DNA of 64,000 bases from Ziziphus jujuba (lineage: Eukaryota > Streptophyta > Magnoliopsida > Rosales > Rhamnaceae). The stretch covers positions 22,253,501 to 22,317,500 of the forward strand of contig NC_083387.1 in the NCBI RefSeq assembly GCF_031755915.1. Reading direction: 5' to 3'. The notes beneath the pieces are model-generated. The model saw only the letters and a program-made list of their open reading frames with translations. It ran no database searches and was not told where the DNA came from. The translations under genes and the position numbers were made by a program. Positions within the stretch are counted from its first letter, which is position 1; the number at the start of each line of letters is the position of its first letter. This document shows positions 51,322 to 64,000 of this stretch, in pieces.

Positions 51322-52400
51322 ACTGAAACACCTCTAACCCCAGAAAATCCTGATTGCCAATTCTATTCTGCCCCACTTCTCAGCTCAATAATTATAAACT
51401 AATACAAAACAACATAAAAGCCAAAAACATATAAAGTTAATAAATATACAAGTTGAACTTCTTCTTTTTTTTCCTTGTTTCCTTGAATTTGGATAACAAA
51501 ACCACAATAGATCAAAAGAAAAATGACAAAGAAGCCGCTTTGAAGTTTGTTTCTTTTAGGGGATTGCACAAAAACAAAGGACAATATGACCTTAAGACTC
51601 TGAATGCCCCATCTTTATTTCCTTTTAAAACAGAAAACCCACGACCATAAGCAGCCGCTAGTGAAGAAAAATCTAAAGAAAAAACAGAAAAGGGAAGGTT
51701 TGAAAAAAAGTGGTCAGAGCCACCTTTTTTTTCCCCCCCTTCATACCAAGTGTTTGGTCAGCCATTTCGAAATCCAGAAGGTGTACCTTATAAGTTCACA
51801 TTGAATAATAAAACAACCCACCCGAAGTTAAATATCCCCAAAAATCCATAGCAAATTCAACACTTCTTTTTTTTCTTTCCCAAAACAATTTATCAACCAA
51901 ATGCTAAAAAAAATGAAAGAAAAAGTAAAGCTTACCGATAAATTTTGACTGTCACTTGAAGGCAACTATGATAAGCAGTTGACGTACAAGGAAGATTAGG
52001 ATCTAGGAAAAGGGAAACAAAGTTCATGTAGATATCTGAAAATCATTAGATCTGCGGATCCATGGAAACAAGAGGGAAAAACAAGAAGTGGGTTGTGGTA
52101 TTGGATGGTTTTCTTTATAGAGACTCTCTCTCTCTCTCTCTCTCTTAGTGGTGGTATGAAAGATGATGAGATTGTTGAAGAAGTACACAAAATGAATGTG
52201 TGTATTCAAAAAGGAAGAGCTTATTTGAAAGATTGGGCCAACCGAGAAAAATAAAAATAAAAATAAAAACTTTGTGTATGTTTCTCCATCTCTCTCTTTT
52301 TCTCTCTCTCCTACTCTCTTAGCAGACAAGCCCCATAAAAGACCAACAAGGGCGAGCTTGAAGCCAGCAAAGCAGAGGTCCAGCTCTGGGCTCCACACCA
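51322..52400 (-). other. Probable PP2C 5'UTR exon and leader intron
   Basis: A strong minus-strand donor (ATCG|GTAAGC at 51934-51936) and an acceptor (TTTCAG at about 51323, just upstream of the ATG exon) imply a leader intron of about 0.6 kb. The upstream exon would contain the CT/GA tract 52124-52144. The transcription start is not determined. Confidence 0.5.
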
Positions 52401-52944
52401 CAATGGCTTGAAGAAAAAGAAAAAAAAAGAGAGAGATAGAGAGAGAATGAGAGTCAATGAGGTAAAAATGGGACAATGATAATGTGTACGGTAATATTGT
52501 GGGCGTTTCATGAAATGGAGTTCACGTGACTACACGTGTAACAGGTGGTTTTCCAGTGCGTGAAAGAAAAAAACTGAGAATGAGGGGTCCTGTATTAGGC
52601 TCTCTATATTAGCATCCCACTTTCGCTGACCTCTTTAACCGATTGTTTTGCTGTCTGAGTCCGACTCTTAATTTTCCTTCCCAAAAATATATCATATTTT
52701 TTTAACCCAAAAAAATAAATAAAAATTAACAAAATTTTCTATGTTACAAAGTATTGTAGAATTAACATATTTTTAAATTCAACTATTTTTTTATTTATTG
52801 TATAAATGAAAAAACTAAGCTAGCAAATTTATATGACAATAATCATAAATCTTGCTTATGGATTCCATCGAATTTTGAAGCTGAAAAACATCTTTTCTCC
52901 CTTAATTTATCAAATGTCCAAAAAGAAAAAAAATTAACTTTCTA

Positions 52945-53056
52945 ATTGGATTGTTAAAATAATCTATATATGATAGAAGGTTAATAGTCAACAAATAAAT
53001 ATTGGATTGTTAAAATAATCTATATATGATAGAAGGTTAATAGTCAACAAATAAAT
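52945..53056. repeat. Perfect tandem duplication, 56-bp unit
   Basis: Unit 52945-53000 (starting ATTGGATTGTTAAAATAATC) is repeated without a mismatch at 53001-53056. The exact identity indicates a recent duplication. Confidence 0.95.
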
Positions 53057-53904
53057 ATATGATGGAATATCAATGATTTCAAATATAATTTAAAAATAGT
53101 CTCATTGCTAATCACCATGATCAGTAAATTACTTCCAAATTCAACACGTTTGGTATTAAAATTTTCCTTTCCAACTTCTAAAAAAAGTAAAAGTACCTAT
53201 ACCCAAAATAAATAATATTTATCAATATATGTTTGTCATCTAGTATAAATAACTTGTAATGATTTGCTTGTTGATGTAACATAGTTGTTCTTAATGGAAA
53301 TTTCATTTTTTTATTATTTTTTTAATGGCATAACATTTTTTTTTGACAGGTTCTCATAGGACTCAATTTGATTATTTTCATTTAAATATTGGGATGGGTT
53401 AATTGTCCAATTTCAACGCTATCTTAGAAAATTTAAGACAAAATTTCTTTGACTTATATGAAAAAAAAAAAAATTAATGCCAAGACAAAGACAGAGCTAG
53501 AAACTAAACCAGTTAAAAAGACTTTCATCTCTGTGTTTCTCTGTCAGACCTGTTTCTCTAATTTACCGTAAGGACCAAGAAATTGATTGGCTTACTAAGT
53601 TCTGACACGTGGCTTATTTTGAAGGGAGTAGCTTGGAGATGCCGTGTCACCTAAGAAGATGAAGGCTGAATAACGGAATGGGCCAATCTTTGGTATCTAA
53701 TAAAAAAGCCTTCAAAAAAGTCAAAAAGTCCCCCAAAAAAAAAAAAAAAAATTTGACCCATTTCTAATTAATTGGTTTGATTCAAAATTGAAAAAATTTT
53801 AAAATACTATTTATTACTGTTAGTCATTTATGACTTGATAATTTGCAATTTAATTTTTCACTAATCTTATTTGTTTATAAAATTTTGTATCCATTTGTCG
53901 GTTT

Positions 53905-54118
53905 ACGTTTCCAATTATAAATGATTACTATACAAGTAATGTGACTTAATTGGTTACATGGATGCATTACACCACAAATGGTAACAAAATCAAAATTTTA
54001 TATCGACTTATAATAGGATTACATTTACGTCTATAAATGCCCATTATACAAGCAATGAGACCTAACTGGTTATTACATGGATGCCTTACATTACAAACGG
54101 TGACAAAATCAAAATGGT
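53905..54118. repeat. Imperfect two-copy repeat, about 95-bp unit
   Basis: Two direct copies share TATACAAG(T/C)AATG, TTACATGGATGC and AACAAAATCAAAAT or its variant GACAAAATCAAAAT. The second copy starts about 110 bp after the first. Confidence 0.75.
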
Positions 54119-54652
54119 ATTTTTCAACCCTACCGGGTCAAATTATCAATCTAGCAAGGTGGACTCAAATATTCAAAATGATGTGCCAAGAATGCAACAA
54201 TGCGAGTGAGGGGTAATAATTGGATTGAAAGGTCAAAGAGACAGTTTAGCAGTTTAAGAAGAGGAATCTGAATCATGGGTCATTACAGACTTTTTAAGTG
54301 GATTGCTTCTTCTTGGTGTTTGGTCATTTCTTTTGTCCCGGCCACCATGTTTTACTTTTTAATAAGCGAAATTTATTTTTCTTATTCATTTCTTTTTTTT
54401 TAATCTTGTTTGAATTTTTAAGAATAATGATTCATTTCTGTGAAAATATGAAAGAAGAACAAGTACCAATACAGGAATAACACGTTATGTATCATAATAG
54501 ACCAAAACTGAAACACATAATTGATAGTGATATGAATTCTTATGAAACTAAAAGAAACACAGAGATATCACTCTTGGAATTTTTGCTGTTTTCACATGGT
54601 AAAATATTTCGTTGGCAAAGTTGGAAAAGGGTTGGAGTTGGATATGTAAATC

Positions 54653-54687
<35 letters not shown>

Positions 54688-55433
54688 ATAGTAAACATCT
54701 ATTATAATATATAGATTTTTATCATATCCATCTAATGGTTATATATCATATTTTTTATTATTATCATTTAGATTATTTTAAAAGGAAAAAAATTTAAATT
54801 AAATTATTGATCAAATTTTAATAACACACTACAACTCAATTCATCTAAAGAGCATAAAAATCTTAAACTAAAAATTTTCTTTATGGTATTGGGTTTGCTT
54901 TTAAAAAATTAAATGAGACTCTATCCAATCAAGTGAATCTAACAATTATAATGCTTTTGCATACTTGTATTCGTTTGTTACATTTGCAGTAAAGTTTGAA
55001 AATGTAATTAAAAAATGAGCGACTAAGAGTTTATTAAATTATGTACTAAAAAAATTATATATATTTTTTCTCTGCAAAATACAAAATTACAATTTTAAAA
55101 CGTGATGAAAACATATTTCCCGATAACAATCTCTTCTTTGATGAATAAAAAAAATCAAATCTTAGCAAAATCAGAAGTCTATAATTATGATATCTTCTTT
55201 TGTCAACATTAAGATATCTGAATGTGATTTTCTGATACCAATTGATGGTAAATATGATTGGAATCTGGATTAGATTTATGAAACATATATATTTTTCGTG
55301 GATACGGATGTGGACCTAATGGTTATGAAATTGAAGCCTATAATTTGTTGAGACAATGACCTTGTAGTATTCATGATTTGAATGTTGTGTTTCTTTATAA
55401 AAAATCACAATCAAATCTTCAAAGCCAATTTAT

Positions 55434-55473
<40 letters not shown>

Positions 55474-55953
55474 CTTTAATGAAACTCCAATTGTAAGATC
55501 AACTAAAGATTGGTTTAAATTTTTTTGAACTCGGCTCATATGAAAAATGAGTTAATTTTAAACAATAATATACTAATCGATTTTAAAAAAACTTGTGAAT
55601 AGTTTGAAATTATATTTTTTTCTATGTATAAAAATATTTTATTATTAATTTAAATATATAGAAAATTTATGATACATAAATATTATTTTTATATTTAATT
55701 TTATAAAAAATTTTAAATTAAATGCAATATACTAATTGTTCAATGATGAAAACAAATTTCATAAATTAAAATAGTTAGACTTTCATCTTATAACAAGTTA
55801 AGTTGAGTTTAATTTTAACTTTTTTAAAAGTAAACCGAATTAATAATCTTAAAAAATAATTTGAAAATTTTATGAATTTGAACTAAACTTAATCACCTTG
55901 AAATTATGCGAACAACTTTGATAATCCTAACACTCAGGCTCAACTATTTACAC

Positions 55954-56004
<51 letters not shown>

Positions 56005-56837
56005 TATAAATTATTTTAGAAAAAATGGAGACACAACTTACTGTTTACTCGTTCAAAAGTCGTACAAATCTCGAACTTTCAAAATTAGTGACAATCTGCT
56101 TCATCTTGTAGGATGATACATGGTTATCTTTCTTGGACCCCATTTTGGCTCCAATGCTTGGACAGATTTTACCCTTGCTTGCCATGAAAATTAGCTAGCA
56201 AGCCTAATTGTGCATATCAATTATATATACATATATATTTGGGTAAATGTGGATATCAATTATATATATTCTGAATAATCAAGGATTGAATTCTATAAGA
56301 ACGAATAAGTTATTAACTTAAGGTTTATCTCTATCTCTTGAACTTTTTGTACCAAATTGCTAATTATAATTTAATATTTCAGATTTTGAGCATTATAATT
56401 AGCACTTTAGTGTGGATAATATTAATTTGAGGGATGCCAAAGAAATTAATACGAGAGATGGGAATTTTTGACATTAGGGAGTCAAACTGAATTTAAATCA
56501 AATCCTAATAGTTATTTGTGATAAATGGATTATACATGTTGCATTCCAAATTTTGCAATTACTTAGCTTATCCCTGCAACCTTTATGATTTTGATTTCCT
56601 ATTTTCAAATTTTTCTTAAAAAAATTACCTAAGTTGGATACTTTTGACATATGTTTTAAATGATAGTTAGATTTATTATTTAGCTACAAGCTTAAAGAAA
56701 AAAAAAATGAAACTAAAAGGAAAAGTAAAAACTATTTCATATTGTTTATAAAATGAGGCTCATTTTGATTTTTTTCTCTTTCCATTATAAATTCATATCA
56801 TACTAGTCATTTATTATTCATACATATTTTATCTCAC

Positions 56838-56869
<32 letters not shown>

Positions 56870-56877
56870 TATAGAAA

Positions 56878-57130
56878 ACCAAAAACAGAAAATGTCATTT
56901 AACTAGTCGATCATCTTCCTCTCTTTCTGTAAACTTTTTGTTTTTTTGTTTTTTTTTTTTGTTTTTTTTTTGTTTTTTTTTTTTTTTTTTGGGTTCAGAC
57001 ACAGATTTTCATATACTGTAATTTCAAAAACAGAAAATGTCATTAGCCAGTCGACCAGCTTCCTCTCTTTCTTAACTTTTTTTTTTTTTTTTTTTTGAGA
57101 AATAGATTTTTTATATCCTGCAATTTTTTC
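56878..57130. repeat. Imperfect tandem repeat, about 130-bp unit
   Basis: Two copies share AAAACAGAAAATGTCATT, then TAG(T)C(A)GTCGA and CTTCCTCTCTTTCT, each followed by a long T-rich run. The T runs differ in length. Confidence 0.8.
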
Positions 57131-59065
57131 TGCATAGGGAACTAGAATAGAACAAATTTTTATTTATTTTAGTTTGGAGTATACTTTCAGTAATTGCATC
57201 CCTAGATCAAACCTATAAACACAAACAACATATTATATTAAACTGATTTTTTAATGTTGAAGAAAATAAATGGTCGGTCACTTAAAAGTACATAATAACT
57301 GGTATTCTCAAATGTTTTGAAAATTGGATTAATTAAACAATAATTTGTTTATGAACATTCTACATTATTTGTAAAACACAATGATCATAATATTAATTAC
57401 TTTTCAATCACGTATTAATTTTTTCATGTTATTAAATGTTAACAATTTAAAATGATTTACGTAAACTATTTTATGAAAAATTATTTATTGAAAATTAATT
57501 TCTCTCAAAAAAATTATAAAATTAATCAGTATATTAATACAAAAGAAATATGGAATAAAAATAGAGATAATTAGTTTTCTTTTGTTTAAAAAAGAGATAG
57601 ATTTCGAACCAAATACGACAACAACATCAACAATAATAATAATAGTAAGAAGAAGAAGAAGAAGAAGTTCACATATAAAATATCAATTTCATATATTACC
57701 AAAATTATTATATTTATCATGAATTTTGTTTCAAAATAAAACTTCAATTAATTAGTTTGTTCGACAGTGAAAGTCCATTGGTTGAGACAATGATTCCAAC
57801 TTTGAATTTTCCACCTCCAATATTAAATAAATAAATATAATTTTAGTTATAAAAGTTAAAATTAAAAAGAAAAAAAAATCACTTTGAGCTTAGACTCAAA
57901 CCAAACTAAATACTCAACCTAGACTGAGCAAGCATATAAAATTATTTTGATTGATTTGTTTACAATTTTATTGATTCATTTATATAATAATATAAATTAC
58001 CAAAAAAGAACAAAGAAACAACTTAGATATTAAGAAAAGGTATCTAAAACTGAAAGGACTGATTTCAACTTTATGCATCCCTCCAAACAAGCTGCTTACA
58101 TAGCAACTCCCACCAAACTCAACACATTACCATGTACAAGAACTGTATTGAAGAGCTTAATTTATGGATATATCTTTGGCTTTTTGCTTAGGTTTTTATT
58201 TTTGGCCATTCATGAACTTCTTAAAAAAAAGCAAAAACACATTCCACTTTTTCTAATATTTAGTCCAAGTTAATAGAGTTTATTCATTCGGAAAGTCTAC
58301 CTCTCTTTATTATAGAAAAAATATTTGCAATATGAAGTAGTGCTTGCTAACGTTGGCCAATAGCACTATATATGTATACAATATAATATCTGTAATTGTG
58401 AAAGAATAAAAACAGGATAAGATAGCATGATGGATATCTCCAACTATATAATGTTTGGTTCTCAAGTGGGTGGAACTATTGGGTCCATTTCAAACCTCCA
58501 TTTTTTTTTTTTTTTTTTCCAAACACATATTAACAGAAAATTACGTTAACCAGAAAATGTCACATCTTAATTCTCCTTTTAGAAAAAGAAAAAATGTATT
58601 GTATTATATGGATGTAGATGTGCTACCTTCCACATTTTACTCATGCTGGACTAGACACTTGAATTACCTTTTTCTAGTTTTTTATTTTTTATTTTTGGCC
58701 ACAATCTGGCTGGGTTAGAAAATGAAAATAAATTTGTTGTCTCAACTATTCCCGTTCATGATGCTGAATTATACTTAACTATTTTAAATTTAATCTAATA
58801 AAAATATAAAAATCATTAATTTCTATTCAATGCACTTGAAAAAAAAAAAAAAAAGACCACTACAAGTAAGCACGCCAACAAGCTAAGAGAATTTTTTTGT
58901 TTTTTTTTTCCTTTAGTGGCTAGGAAAATAAGTAAACAGTTAATGTTTACATAATTTTAAAGAACAGTTCAATGGAAAAATCAAAATCTTACAAATTACC
59001 ATAATTAGATTGATGAATGTTTCTTAATCAACTTACCCATTAAGCAAAACACGGCATTGACAAAA

Positions 59066-59100
<35 letters not shown>

Positions 59101-60749
59101 AGAAGTAAAGATTTACCCATGCTTTACATCGGAGAAAAGCAATGCAGAATTTCAGTTGTATACGCTTTCAAACTGAAAATAGATTCCCTTTTGCAAGGAG
59201 ATGTATCATCGATAAGATTTGCCCTTGATATATATATATATATATATATAAATATGTATATAAAATAATGGTACATGTTTTTTAGGAGAAAAACGCACCA
59301 TTAGTATGCTGACTAAGAGCACAAGGGATCTTATTACATATTCATTCAAATATTATTGCTTACTAGTAATGCAGCAAATTAGGACTGAGAACAGAAGCTA
59401 ATTGAGAGAATAAAGCAAACTTATGATCATATGGGCTACTCTTTTTGAAGGATTATTATTAATATTTGCTTTAATTTATAGCCTAGCCACACCATTAATT
59501 CTGAATCTTGACTTTCTTGCCCAGCCATGGAAGCATAATATTACTGCAAACTTTATTTAAGAAAGTTTGGCATTGTTATTATTAAACATTTAACTTTTAT
59601 ATATTGTTCCAGTAATTAATGCATGCACTAAAAACTACATTCACTGCATGTTATGATACATGCTTATCAATTATACAGCCTTTATGGCTTTGGCTTTGGA
59701 TTTGGATTTTTGCCATGCAATATGCCAAGTACCTATCTGTACTGAATATTTTTGCTTGATTAATATTGTCACGTTTTAAATTAATTTTCACCATATATAC
59801 GTTTTAAAACCTTTTTCTTCCAGTACTTTCTTCATACGCGTATCAGAATTCTCTCTGGACTCGCCTGACAAATTAAATTTGGACACGTCGTTGTTGCTCA
59901 GCAGGCTGATATGGTATCTCACACCTTTATTGCTTATAGTACACGAAAATGACTGAACGAAAATACGTTAAACTTGAAATTGAAATGGTTCATGCATACA
60001 ACGGCCATAATTACACATAGTATATAAATTCAATCATAGTAATATACAATTATACCGTCAAAATGGGTCCTATAAATTGAATAAATTATACAGCTAAATA
60101 TCAATATCGAATGGCTACTGAATGACCATATCTACAGGCTTCTAGTACAGAAATATTTTGTTATAAATATCATACTTCATAAATATATATAATAACTATC
60201 TTAAATCATAATACTTGTATATTCCTTTAAAAGCTGAACATTTTCATCGTTAGTGAATAGTAATTTTACCATTAAATTATTTTTGAAAGAACATTTACTT
60301 AAAGTTACAAATACCATCAATATCCTAAAAGTTATTTAATTTTAATACATGCATTCCAATATATATATATATATATATATATTGAAATCAAATAAAAATA
60401 TACATTTTCTAATTATTAAAAAAAATAATGAGGCTTTTGCTTAAAGTTTATATATATATATATATATATATAATTTTTGATTTTATAGCTCAAGAGATTG
60501 TGTCAAATCCTGTTTTTGGATTTAAAATATCTCTTGAAATGTCCCTTGGTGACCCCCAACTGTTCCTTTTTGATGATTTAATGGCCTTTTGCTTCAATGC
60601 AAAAAAAATATTTTAGATGGAAAGACAGAAAAATGTTGTTCGTGCAACATTGTTTGGCCCAAAAAAAAAAAAAAAAAAAAAAAACCACACACACGCACAT
60701 AATTAAGAAAAAAAAAAAAAACAAAAAACAGAAGAAAATTCCCACGAGT

Positions 60750-60780
<31 letters not shown>

Positions 60781-63539
60781 TCTTGACCATCACGGCCTCT
60801 ATGTATAATATATATATATATATATGTTCATTCATATTATAAATAGCCATACTGATTATGTATATATGTTAGTAATTTCATTTTAAACAAAGAATACATC
60901 ATTTTCTAGTAACCATATATAACAGTTGAAACAAATAAAGTATATCAATATACCTATCTCTCTCATATTTATTTATTTGATATGTATTATAATTTGTTTT
61001 TTAAACAGATTAAGAATATATATCATTTTCAACTAACTATAAATGAATTGCAACAAATAAAATATATGTATATCTATCTTTCATTAGAATTGTTTATGGC
61101 ATGCATTACTACTACATTATATTATTTACTTAAATGTTTTCTTTTATATATTATTTATCACTACTACAAATAGTTGTTTCCCAAGAAAAACCCTTCCCAT
61201 GATGTATGTTTTCCTTCCAATTATTTTATCCAAAAGTTGAACAAAATAAATATATAATTTCCACGGTAGGCATGGAAATGAAACACGATCAGTAGAGTTA
61301 GATAAAAGGCAAGAGAGATAAGTCCCTTTACCTAACATTTAAATTAAATGCCTAAAAAAGGGACAGCCCAATCTCTATGATTGGATTAATTTCTTCTTCT
61401 TCTTCTTCTTATTTATTTTTGTAAAAGAGCTAGAATATCACCTTGTAATAAAAACACCTCCCACAGTATTGGACATTTTTGAAGCCAGAAGTTTGCCACG
61501 TGAATAGAATAAGACATTCCACCATTTCTTCATAATAGTAGACATAGTCCCTATCCTCAACCAAGCAAATGGGAAAAAAAAAAAGTAATAAAAATAATAA
61601 TTAAAAAAAAAAGACAAGAAAACCAATAGAAATTGCAGATAAATAATCTGGAACTTTATTAATTAAACTTGGTCCTACATTAGATTTATCTGTCCCTTTT
61701 GAAAAGGGAGTATAATAATAATAATAATCTAACTTTTTGGGACCATATATTTGTCACATACATGTATTGGATTTAAGATTATTATATAATTATTTCTAAT
61801 TTTTTCTATTGGTAAGACTTTTATCTCGTAGAAACAAATTGGCATCTGGCGATCTGAAATGTCTGTTTGAAATTATTATAATAACGCATTAGATATACAA
61901 ATATTTATAAATTAATGAATTTCAAGATTATTAGATATTTGAAAAGTCTAAATTTAATTGCTTGTCAAATGAATATACCATAAGTTCAAGACATAAACCA
62001 AAATCATGGGGCTCATAAATTAAATTAATAGTATATATCTGTGTATATATATATATAATTCTTTTAGATAAAAATAACATATTATCTGTTTGAATAATAA
62101 TACATAAATACAACGAGGGATCATTTTCATTTGTGCTTTGCCTTATCCCAACCACCGGAGATGGACAATACGGATAATGTTTTAGGTACTCAAAATCTAA
62201 GGGATGGCTCATGTCTCAAATGGAAACAATGTACTCAAGTCTAGGTTGTGTAAATCACACCAAAATCAAAAAGAAGAAGAAGAAGGAGAAAAAATAAAAA
62301 TAAAAAATAAAAAATAAAGAAAAAGTATAGGTTGTGCCATCAATGGAATACCGGCCCACATAATTAATTAAAAATTGAGGGCACTAAATCAAACTTGAGT
62401 TTCTACCAATATTATTCATTTATTTATCTGATGGGTTTGATTGCTAGCTCTAGTACATTGAACAAGGGCCAGTCGTTCTTATTGATTTTATTAAATTTGT
62501 TTGTGTAATACTACAGGTAGGTACTATCTAGTTTTATTAAATTATTTTTAAAATATATATGTGTTATTATCTAATTAGTTAACATATAAATATAACTTAA
62601 ATATGGATAAATCAACTTTTGAAGAACTATGTATAACTAAATATAAATCAATCAAATAATGATATGTATATACTTAAAACGTCTTTTATTTCAAAAAAAA
62701 GAGGAAGGGCAAAGTCATACCTCTTTGATTAATAAGATCCAAAAGGTTTATCAATCCTAGGGGTGCAGATCCATAATAGATATATATAAATTATTATAAA
62801 TCAAATAACATCAAAAATACTAATTTCAAAAGATGGAATGTCTATTTTTTTTTTCGATAGAACTAATTAGGTTGTTGCAAGTGGAACGAAGAAGCGATTT
62901 ATTAAATAATTTGGTAGACTAAATGATGCCTCTGGTATTATTCAAATTTTTTTTCCCAATGATGTTAATTTTCAGTAGATAAACCCTTCCCCTTAACAAC
63001 TTTTTCTCCAAGTAGTTAATTAGTTTAATTTCAATTAATTATAATTTAAAAAAAAGACTCAAAAGTCTTAAAAACCAGTTAGAGTTGAAAGAGTGATAAA
63101 TTAAAATACCCTTTTCTTTGGTTTTACATCCTTACAGGGTCACTCCAATTTTCATTGACCCTACCTAATATATTGTGCATGCATGGACCATTTTATAATA
63201 GTTGGGGTTTTGATTTCTCATCCATTACATCATATTGACCACTGAATTGGAGCGTATGAAATTCTTTTTCAAAACCCTATCAGTATGTTTATAATAGTGA
63301 AAGCAAAGTGCTTTGCCGATTCCATGTGAAAACCCAAAAAGCATGTTGCTGTTGCATAAGGTGGTTTCATGATTAAAAATACGAGGGATAGTCAAATTAC
63401 TTGGCCGATTCTATGCCTGCTGCTTTGAAAAATATCAGGTCCCTTTCGGTTCGTGGTAAATTTATTTGGATTCAATTTTTCAAAAATTAGTTTCTATTAT
63501 TCATATTGTGTAAACGTTGGGATTTAGTGCAAAAAAAGT

Positions 63540-63770
63540 TTAAATGTAATAAAAATTTTATTTCTTTCAAATATATAATAATATTATTAATATATTAAAA
63601 TACCAAAATATTTATTAAATTATTTACTTAAGAAAATGATGTGATAATATTTAATTGAAATTTTTTTTTAACTTATTCACTTATCTTTTTATAAATAAAA
63701 TTTGATAATTATTTTGGCAAGTATAGCATTACTATAAAGATGATACAAGAATGAGTAAAAAAATTAATTC
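63540..63770. repeat. Dispersed AT-rich repeat related to block X
   Basis: It contains ATGATGTGATAATATTTAATT, AACTTATTCACTTAT and ACCAAAATATTTATTAAATTA-like stretches that resemble the repeated motifs at 17.1-17.5 kb and 22.4-22.6 kb. The likely relationship is a dispersed non-coding element; its boundaries are not clear. Confidence 0.45.
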
Positions 63771-64000
63771 ACTTTTTCTGAAAGAACCTAATAATATCAT
63801 TACATATTTTAAATGGTTCAGCTTTTCACTAATTTTCTCTAAAACAGGCTTTTGGGGAAAAGGAGGAAAAATAAATTCTAAACAAGAAAAAAAAAAAGAA
63901 AAAAAAAAAGGAAAGTAGGATATGCTATCAAACTTTTAAACTTTCTGTGGGAACACGTAATAAATTGTTTTTTCTTTTTCTTTTTCATTGGTATACTAGA

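Larger units (their letters stand above)
52600..64000. other. AT-rich gene-free tract
   Basis: In these 11.4 kb I found no frame with a recognisable domain. The content is AT-rich sequence, many TA microsatellites (55956-55998, 59229-59249, 60361-60381, 60450-60471, 60750-60776, 60808-60824), T homopolymers (54653-54680, 56950-56991), (ATT)n at 59070-59095, the tandem repeats listed separately and one more AT-rich repeat near the right end. Open frames here are made by TA or A/T runs. Confidence 0.5.

Noticed and set aside
52024..52476. 150-codon minus-strand frame upstream of the PP2C gene
   Set aside because: Its translation is dominated by CT/GA and T-rich simple sequence (Ser/Leu/Phe runs, RERERE), and it overlaps the probable PP2C leader.
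58073..58718. Short frames at 58.1-58.7 kb
   Set aside because: AT-biased composition with T-run-derived Phe stretches and no similarity to a known plant protein.
52600..64000. CRISPR-like array from tandem repeats
   Set aside because: The repeats are two-copy and adjacent, without regular unique spacers, and the DNA is plant nuclear.

Overview
The window is nuclear DNA of a flowering plant, most likely a eudicot. It is AT-rich, genes are split by many introns with GT/AG borders, and several products are plant-specific (a plastid POR chaperone, a DUF616 glycosyltransferase-like protein, a DUF630/DUF632 protein, a clade D PP2C). The species cannot be named from the sequence. All gene models were built by hand from splice signals and reading-frame continuity; they are not backed by transcripts.

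Layout, left to right: (1) 0-1 kb, the 5' coding exon of an INO80-complex subunit C (Ies6-like) gene on the minus strand, cut off by the left edge. (2) 2.4-8.2 kb, a 7-exon DUF616/MUCI70-like gene on the plus strand, divergent from the first. Its introns hold a mosaic of three plastid DNA fragments (cemA, trnS-GCU, matK), a 20-G tract and a fold-back MITE-like element. (3) 9.8-13.9 kb, a complete 14-coding-exon V-ATPase subunit B gene on the minus strand, convergent with the second gene. (4) 14.7-23.4 kb, a gene-poor block of duplicated repeats, including a 996-bp hAT-like element with an 8-bp target duplication. (5) 23.5-28.6 kb, a 13-exon plastid-type FAD-dependent oxidoreductase on the minus strand. 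(6) 29.7-30.5 kb, a decayed GH1 beta-glucosidase relic, followed by fold-back repeats. (7) 33.4-36.5 kb, a 3-exon CPP1/CDF1 gene on the plus strand. (8) 38.2-42.2 kb, a 4-exon DUF630/DUF632 (NRG2-like) gene on the minus strand. (9) 47.1-51.3 kb, a 4-coding-exon clade D PP2C gene on the minus strand. (10) 52.6-64 kb, AT-rich DNA with tandem and dispersed repeats and no gene I can support.

The genes are individually expressed housekeeping or regulatory loci, not an operon-like pathway or an obvious biosynthetic cluster. The INO80C, DUF616, VHA-B and PP2C genes occur in the same order as Arabidopsis At4g38495, At4g38500, At4g38510 and At4g38520 as I remember that annotation, so the window looks like an expanded, interrupted version of an ancestral eudicot segment. 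I did not find a clearly undescribed biological system. The most unusual structures are the mosaic plastid insertion inside an intron, the nested fold-back element, the shuffled hAT-containing duplication and a perfect 37-bp inverted repeat.
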